Origin: Setaria digitata
Taxonomy: Eukaryota; Nematoda; Chromadorea; Rhabditida; Setariidae
Direction of reading: 5' to 3'
Assembly (NCBI GenBank): GCA_003640385.1
Contig: RCAB01000073.1
Span: forward strand, 124,001-188,000
Length of the DNA: 64,000 nucleotides
Below the pieces are notes generated by a model that worked only from the letters and a program-made list of their open reading frames with translations, did not search any database and was not told the DNA's origin. The first letter of the stretch is position 1. Each line of letters opens with the position of its first letter. Below are positions 52,265 through 64,000 of the stretch, piece by piece. Position numbers and translations under genes: made by a program.

Positions 52265-53369
52265 TTTCCGAAATGTATTCTTCAACCTTATTCGTAATCA
52301 GTTTCGGTGCAGTGACATTCCGTTTTATTAGCATCCTGATAACAACTTTGTACTGGTAGAGAGCAGGCAAGAGTAGCAATCGAATGGCGATATTTCAGTA
52401 AGTTTACTTCATTTTATGTACAAGCTCTAACTTAGCTGTGAAAGATGAGATTGCGTGAGGAAATTAGCGAGGAGATAAGTAATCGATGATTTGTTTCCAA
52501 AAGTAGGCTGCATTGTGTAAGCTAATTCGCTTTGTATAAAGAGAACTTATGGTTTATTTTCTGAGGCAACTAAAAATTTTACTTTGAAGATTGTCCTATA
52601 GGTATGACGAAAGATTCGATTTCATTTACCTTTTCGCATACTAATCACAGTAATTACAGGTAATCATCCCCCCACATAAGCTAAATGTTAGAGAATGACA
52701 AGTTGTTTTGAAGAATTAGATCTGTAACTAAATCCTTTATGTCGTATTTCTAGCTATTTTCAGAGTGTTGACCCCAATGGAGATTTCATTGTTACGTTTA
52801 ATATGGAAAGAGTTGCGGAAGCTCAATTAAACTAATTTTATCTATATGAGGGGGAGAGAGCAGTTGAAACTTTTAGAGAAGTGTATTGTCATTACTTCAG
52901 ACTACATTTGTAGGGGAATGTGAAAGGGAATTTGATAATTTTAAGATGAGGAGTGATGGAATTGTGCAATTTGGTCATTTTCCTAGACATGGAAGTCCAG
53001 GAACCACATGAAGTTTGTAATGTAACTTCTGTGCCACACCTTGGCTTATATCAGAATGCATAATGCTGCGCTCTTTAAACTATTCATGAGCGTGCCACAT
53101 GCCACAAAGCATCATTAAGCCTGAACAAGGAACGCGATAATCTAAAACTTCCTTTTCTCATCTTCATTTTTGTTGTAAAGTTTCATTTATTACGTCAAAA
53201 TCTTCATGAATTGCAATATGGATAGGAAATAATAGGCAAAATTGAGATGCAGCAGAGATTGCTAGAATCTGATAAGGGAACGTATAGAGAGGGATTGAAA
53301 GTTTTAGCGAATGGTACCTAGAGACAGTAGGTTTGTTGCTGGAGCCAAGTAGCTGGTTATAAGCTGTGG

Positions 53370-53563
53370 AATTCTGTGGTTGGATGAGGCGGAGGATTCG
53401 TTTCTTGTTTTTTGTTTTTAGTGGCGGTATTTGTGAAGTGTTTTTATTCTTCCGGAGATGAGATTNAAATTCTGTGGTTGGATGAGGCGGAGGATTCGTT
53501 TCTTGTTTATTGTTTTTAGTGGCGGTATTTGTGAAGTGTTTTTATTCTTCCGGAGATGAGATT
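53370..53563. repeat. 96-bp direct repeat flanking N at 53466 (assembly junction)
   Basis: Bases 53370-53465 recur at 53468-53563 with about one mismatch (TTTTT versus TTATT). The N lies at the boundary. Best read as two overlapping contig ends joined without merging. Confidence 0.85.
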
Positions 53564-53821
53564 TCTCAATCAGTGATCTTTCAGCAATGAACATCTACCG
53601 TCAAGCCATCTTCCTCAGGACAAAATATCCCACTACACCCATACAATTCGTCCAGCGGTAATGTTTTATTGTTGTTAATTCAGCTGCTTCACTATTTCTT
53701 GGCATCATCGTAGCTCTCGACTTTATCATTTTCCTAATTTGTGCAATGTTTTATATACAGTAGTAAATAAGCAAAACTGTTACTTCATTCACATGTTTGC
53801 ATATCACATTTTTGCAGCTTT

Positions 53822-56726
53822 ATGGCGTTTACTGTTTCCTATCTATCCTGCTCGACTAATGTTTATTGTAACAGAGCATTTTCTACTGAAATACCCAATT
53901 CCGATATCCTGGAAGGTGGAGAAAAGCCGAAGCTAAAACCGTCATCGGAGTTTTTATCTTCTCTGGATGCTAATTCCCGTCAGCTCGCAGAGAAGATAAT
54001 GGCGGAAGTAGAAGTAATTTCATTTTCGGTTTTTTTTTTTAAATCCCTTATCGGCGCATCCTCTAATTTATTCTTTACGAATTAAAGTTTTCCTAGAGAA
54101 AATTATACATGTGTCCTATACTGCAAATTTCACATCAGATAATGGAATGGATGATGCCACATCCACCAGCTGTTCTGGAGGATAAGCAGTGGGAAAAATT
54201 GATGACAATAAAGAGAACGGAAGAGCGAGTGGCCTATTTACGAGCATATGCGAAACACATTTTTCGGGATAAAATGCGTGCAGCTAAAAGAAAAGCGATT
54301 ACAGAGTCACGAAACGCCTTACTTAATTTCGAAGTTCTACTGCAGTTTATAACATTTAGGAGTTAGGCTTATGTTTTCCAATGGAGAAAGGGTAATAGCT
54401 GAAAGAGAGGAAAGAGATTGGATAGAAAAACTAGTTTTATACATATTCCCATTTTAACATTAGTTTTGTTGAAATGATCGGTTTTGAAAGTGAGAAAATA
54501 ATAGCTGGAAGTTAAATCATCAAAAAAAAAAAAAAATGTAAAGACAATTAAAGATTGTGCTTAAAAATTTTGTTTAAAACTTTAATTGATACGAAAGCTC
54601 AAAATGTGTCTTTGAAGTATTACAGTTTGCAGTTGACAACTTGTAATGCTTTACCAAAGTCTCTTTTCCTTTCATTTCATTCATCAGAGCCAACAGATTT
54701 TTGTTTCCAACTTTTTGATTCTTTAACTGTTCCACTGTTTCAAATTTTAGCGTGCGAAGTTTGATGCTGGTGCGATGGGCTATGGTCCAACTATGTATGA
54801 GTTGATCACTTGTAATCCAGAACGTAATGCAAGGAGTAGGTTGAAAATTGATTTCTGAAATGGATTATCTAATTTCCAGATATGAAGTTTCTGATATAAT
54901 GGATGGTGACATTATCTTCTGCCCATCCGTTTCAAAATACCCGATTAAAAATTTGACTAAGGAACACTTATATTGCGGACTGTTCTTAGTGCAGCGATAT
55001 TCTTCATTCAGCATGTATTCTCATCAAAACAAATGGACTAATGCATCACTTGTTTGTTAGTTAGATCAAGATCCACCAATGACTTCTTAAAATGAGAGAA
55101 GCAGTTGATAGCCGATAGCATGTCGTCATTACAGGAATTAAACATATTGAGGGGTCAGCTATATGGAGGACATTACGACTGAATGAGAAACCACGAATTG
55201 TCGTAGATTGTCAGTTTCTAGACAAAAATTTCAATGACTTTTCATCTCGTCTTGCTACGCAGTTAGAATACATCATACAGGTGAGTCTTCTGAAGTCTTT
55301 TTTTTAAATATCGAATTTCCATATTTTTTAAATCAATATTATTATCCTTAAGTAAGCAGCCAACAGTTTTGAAATTTTTTTTCAAAGTATATTATGATAC
55401 TAGGAAAACCTTCGACGTCGAGAACCATTTGATCTCTCAATTGTCAATTATGATGAAAACAATCCGAACTGTAAAGCGGTCACGAAGTAAATTGTTTACA
55501 TCTTTGCCAAACTCAAAATAAACAAATTTAAAGAACCGAAACTGAAGCATTATAGAGTTTTGGAAACGCAGTATGCTCATCAGACAATTATACCGCAGTA
55601 TACTGACAAAGATGTAATTGATCTGTTCGATAAAGAAGACGTCATCTATATTGCCAAGTATGCAGGTTATTTATCTTTCATTGTTCTTTAATTTTTCTAC
55701 ACATGGTTACTTTTTTATTTTTAAAGATTCGTTTTTAGTAAATGAAAAATCTCCATTTGACATTTGCATTCACTCATTAAGCAGGATTGTATTCAGGTGG
55801 TCTAATGAAGTTATACGAACTCCGCTGGACGATAAAGTTTATGTAATATGTTTGGGGCGTGATAATCGGTTGCCTCTTGGTGCTGCTCGAAAGCGTGGCT
55901 GTCGTACGGCACGAATACCATTTAATGAACATTTCAAGTATATTGTTTTAATCAACTCTTCTAATTTACCAGAAAATTCGAAGTGCAATCAAACTGCAAT
56001 TTCTGACTGGTTTTATTGGTCTCTGGGTGTATTTAGTATGCATATCTGTAGAAGGTGTTATTCTACATTAAAAGGATGGAAAGGACCGCTCTGTTTTAAA
56101 TCGTCCCTGTTTTTCTGAGGGAGTAATTTTACTTAGGTGTAGTTTCATAGGCAGTTTGTGATTTATGAAATCTTCAACATTTGAAAGATCTTGCAGGCTT
56201 TACAATTTTCACTTCCTTCCTTTTACGAGTGTAGTACGAGTTCTCCATGAAGCTTACCAAACTGGTGGAGACTGGCGTCTAGCTATACTGAATGGTATTG
56301 CCAGGTACAATATCTCGTTATGATGAAGCCTATTTCTTTAAAGGATTAAACACTTATCGACTATTTCTGCTTCTTGTTAAGAAATGGACAAATAATACCA
56401 ATGCAAGCTTTTCACCAGAAAATACCTAGTTTAAAAAAAAAAATTTTTGTACTAAAACCTTAGTACACTTCTATTAGTTTCCACTTAATGAAAGTTCCCA
56501 AACATCCCTCTTTTATCCTGCTCATTTCTTTTCTCTATTTGTTTATTTGCTTTTATTCCGATTAGCTTTACAATGTTTTGAATATTTTAGACGGTATTTC
56601 ATTCCTCAAGAAGATAATATATCCAGAACAATGAGTACGCAGGCAAGGCTCAAAAACGATGAACTGACACATGAGATATCGCAGATGGTTGTCGATGCCT
56701 TGCTAGTAGAAGATGAAAAAAGTTAA
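53822..56726 (+). CDS. TRMT10C: Mitochondrial tRNA methyltransferase TRMT10C/MRPP1 homologue
   Basis: TRMT10C (MRPP1) is the SPOUT methyltransferase subunit of mitochondrial RNase P; it methylates position 9 of mitochondrial tRNAs and supports 5' processing. Exons: 53822-54013, 54139 to about 54333, 54751-54839, 54880-54905, 55135-55280, 55404 to about 55486, about 55555-55657, 55797-55937, 56197-56304, 56591-56726. The ATG is five bases after CATTTTTGCAG, a likely trans-splice site. The N-terminus is a mitochondrial presequence type (CNRAFSTEIPNS). The basic helical region is YLRAYAKHIFRDKMRAAKRK. The SPOUT fold shows KPRIVVDCQF, RREPFDLSIVNYDENN, VIDLFDKEDVIYIAK, DKVYVICLGRDNRLPLGAAR and GCRTARIPFNEHFK, ending VVRVLHEAYQTGGDWRLAIL. 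The junction near 55487-55555 and the donor at 54334 are uncertain. Specificity for mitochondria is inferred from the presequence and family likeness. Confidence 0.88.
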
Positions 56727-59302
56727 TGTGATATTTTATAATTTTATGACTTTTTTGATGCAAACAAGAACGAACAAGGTAGAATGAAAAATTTTCGCCA
56801 TATTTAATTGTTATTGTAATTTTATTATAATTCTTGTCGTTACAATATATTTTTCAATCAGTACTTATTGTCTTCATTACTCTATTTTTAAAGCATATTC
56901 TAGTGGCTCTGGAAATCCTTATCCCGGCAGGCTTCTAACATCTAAACGAACGTAAAATAGTAGCATATCTTCATCTTTTTCGAGTGCTATCTTTTCGTTG
57001 CGTTTTTATCGATCCGTCTATTCTGCGGTGTCCTTTGGTAAATTTTTTTGATAAATTCGTCAGGCAATATATGCAAGGACGGAGTGGTTGCATAGTGGGT
57101 CGCCGTAGTGTCCAAGCGACTGATAGTTCAGCAAATCATACAGCTTGTGGACATTAGGTGACTATTCCATTGGGATGTAGGTTTCTGTTTTTCTTTAATG
57201 AACTTTCTTCTGGATTTAACTGTTTTGATTCAAGTTCACTAATGGGGAAGGACTGGCCTTGAAGTCCTAGGAATAGGGAAGGGTCGATTTGGAAGACCGG
57301 AACATCCCTTGAAGTATGGCCTTGTCCTCTTCACCTAAGATTTCATTCGATGAACATCATTATTGATCAAACTATGCGAAATTTGACAACTGTATTGCTG
57401 AAGGGCTGGTCATTCATCGCCCTCAGTGAAATTCTATTAGTAAGCTTCCCGGTTTTGGGATGGGCGAGGAGTTACGTTCGAATTCTTTTTGTCTTACGCT
57501 CATTTTTGCGTCAGTTTCAATTTGATGAAAGTCCTCGTTTGTCCTCTGCTTCGGGGTATCGATGTTGGAATTTCTAATGTTGCCAACCATTCGGATGTAA
57601 AGTTGAACTGTTAACGTATTTACCAAAGTGTCCGCAGGAACCAGTCATTTGTCTTTGCTCTGCGGTTATACTACAGTAGAATATTTTGTTAAGACATAAG
57701 AACCATTAATCGCCCAAGTTTTAAGTACAAATTTCTACTCAAGGTTTACTAAATGTTGTTTTACAGCTGAAATTCAATAGATCCCGGAGTTGAGACACTT
57801 AAACACTATACAGTTGTTGCTGTTCCGTGTGTGTGTACATTTATATATTGTGCACGTGTGCCTGTGTGTGTGACGTACCTTGAAGACGTAAAGGGAGTTG
57901 CACCAGTATGTCTTGCTAATTATTTTTATTTGGTTTTTGAACGTGCGCAGATAATATCATCTCTAATCAGTAATGGAATAAATTAAGTCAATATTTTGAG
58001 TTCGCTGTGCTGATGTTGATCTTTGGGAGTGTTACTTTGGTTTTTTTGAAAAATCATCCTGGCANATTATTTTTATTTGGTTTTTGAACGTGCGCAGATA
58101 ATATCATCCCTAATCAGTAATGGAATAAATTAAGTCAATATTTTGAGTTCGCTGTGTTGATGTTGATCTTTGGGAGTGTTACTTTGGTTTTTTTGAAAAA
58201 TCATCCTGGCAGTAGGGTTAAATAGTAAAAATAATCCTTCATTGATTTTTGGGATATTTCTTAGCATTAACGCCATCTTAATCGTTTTGACATAATTCTA
58301 ACTGAAGTGTCACCATCAAGAGGAATAAAGCTATGGAATAGTTAACTCCGTTATTATCTACATTTCTTTATTATTATTGGGCGATATAATTTCATATAAC
58401 AGTCTAACTTGATAAAGGTGACCTAATAACCACAGTTATTCGATAATGGGGAAAAACCAAATTTCGGAAGTAGTTACGAAAACGATTGTTTTTAAGCCAT
58501 TCACAGGGATTTGTAATTATGTGAAGGAAAACAATGTTCATGGCCTGATACAAATGTAGATGGACAGATAAGCAGATCAGGCGAAATAAGACAAACTGGT
58601 TGGCTGAGTGAAGAAGCATATCTGTAGTTATATAACCATTCTTAATTTTTCACAACGAAGTTTCAAGAGCTGCTAATCCATTCCTCTAATCTTTAGGCCA
58701 CATTTGAAAAGGTAGAAAGATGTGTCCCAAAGTTCTCATTTGTAAAGGAAGGAGGGTACTTCCGCACAATGTGTTGGAATATTGATTTTATTGGCATAGA
58801 AGTCAAAGGTCTGGAGGTGCTGCTGCGCTATGCGACTATCCTGTGGAAGGGGAGTCCGAAGGGGTACGAACTGACCGGACGTGAGATTTCCGAAAAGGGA
58901 AAAACTGAAACGCAGTTAGCAATGGATTTATTGTGCATGAACCATTAACCGCATATTAATAGTGTTAGTAGGATGAAATACATGTTAGCAGATTTACGAA
59001 AGTTTACAATCTTTATACTGCAAACTTCTTTACTTACAGATCTGTGAGTGACAATCAGCTCCCGTGACGATGATTCATTTGGAGCATAGGACAGTTTGTA
59101 TTCGCTTGTTTGCAAGAAACTCGATCTGAACCCCTTCTAAGAGGTCAGGAAGACTGTCGCACTGTGACTGAAGAATACTGTGCGGCTCGAGTTCGTTAGA
59201 CGGAAGGACTTCGCGAGAGCGCAAGTTGCGTTGCAGATGTGTTCTAATAGTCGATTGATGCTAGCTAAGGTAGTTACAAATTTCAGAAGTCCGCGACACA
59301 TT
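56727..59302. other. Intergenic region between TRMT10C and KDM4
   Basis: About 2.6 kb with no supported exon. It contains a TG-rich low-complexity stretch (57826-57872) and the duplicated contig ends at 57919-58211. The KDM4 promoter should lie toward the right end. Confidence 0.5.
57919..58211. repeat. 146-bp direct repeat flanking N at 58065 (assembly junction)
   Basis: Bases 57919-58064 recur at 58066-58211 with two visible C/T differences. One N separates the copies. The differences could be allelic, which would fit an unmerged overlap from a heterozygous sample. Confidence 0.85.

Positions 59303-64000
<4,698 letters not shown>

Larger units (their letters stand above)
51481..53821. other. 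Divergent intergenic region, EBP2 to TRMT10C
   Basis: About 2.3 kb with no supported exon. It must hold the promoters of EBP2 (minus) and TRMT10C (plus). It contains a 16-bp inverted repeat (52207-52264) and the N-flanking duplication at 53370-53563. Confidence 0.5.

Overview
This window is eukaryotic and almost certainly from a nematode. It is AT-rich, its genes are split into many small exons, 3' splice sites follow the TTTTCAG/TTTGCAG pattern, and several start codons lie a few bases after such an acceptor, as expected for spliced-leader trans-splicing. The protein set is metazoan. A parasitic spirurid or filarial worm is my inference, not a proof. There are no prokaryotic, phage, CRISPR or transposon genes. 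I rebuilt the exon structures by hand from reading frame, splice dinucleotides and family knowledge. In the well-supported genes the intron phases close exactly.

Layout. 99-7794 (+): the 3' part of a K-Cl cotransporter (SLC12/KCC), 24 exons, 5' end outside the window. 8727-10802 (-): an unfamiliar 126-aa single-pass membrane protein and a second unfamiliar gene. 11114-12773 (+): TMEM9 homologue. 17124-23562 and 29403-35687 (+): two complete Pax3/7-type genes in tandem, each with paired domain, octapeptide and homeodomain and with nearly the same exon plan. 37005-38014 (+): an unrecognised Cys-containing, probably secreted protein. 38929-39565 (-): an 81-aa precursor of a very basic, Cys-free secreted peptide.

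From 51480 down to 41776 four minus-strand genes follow each other: an EBP2 ribosome-biogenesis factor, a ZIP (SLC39) metal transporter, a small multi-span membrane protein and a METTL4/DAMT-1 N6-adenine methyltransferase. The cluster might be an operon. On the plus strand come a mitochondrial TRMT10C/MRPP1 tRNA methyltransferase (53822-56726) and the 5' part of a KDM4/JMJD-2 histone demethylase (59303 to beyond the window end).

The most interesting content is the tandem Pax3/7 pair, the novel cationic secreted peptide gene and the unassigned small membrane-protein genes. Four single N positions are flanked by near-identical sequence. These look like unmerged contig overlaps rather than biological repeats.
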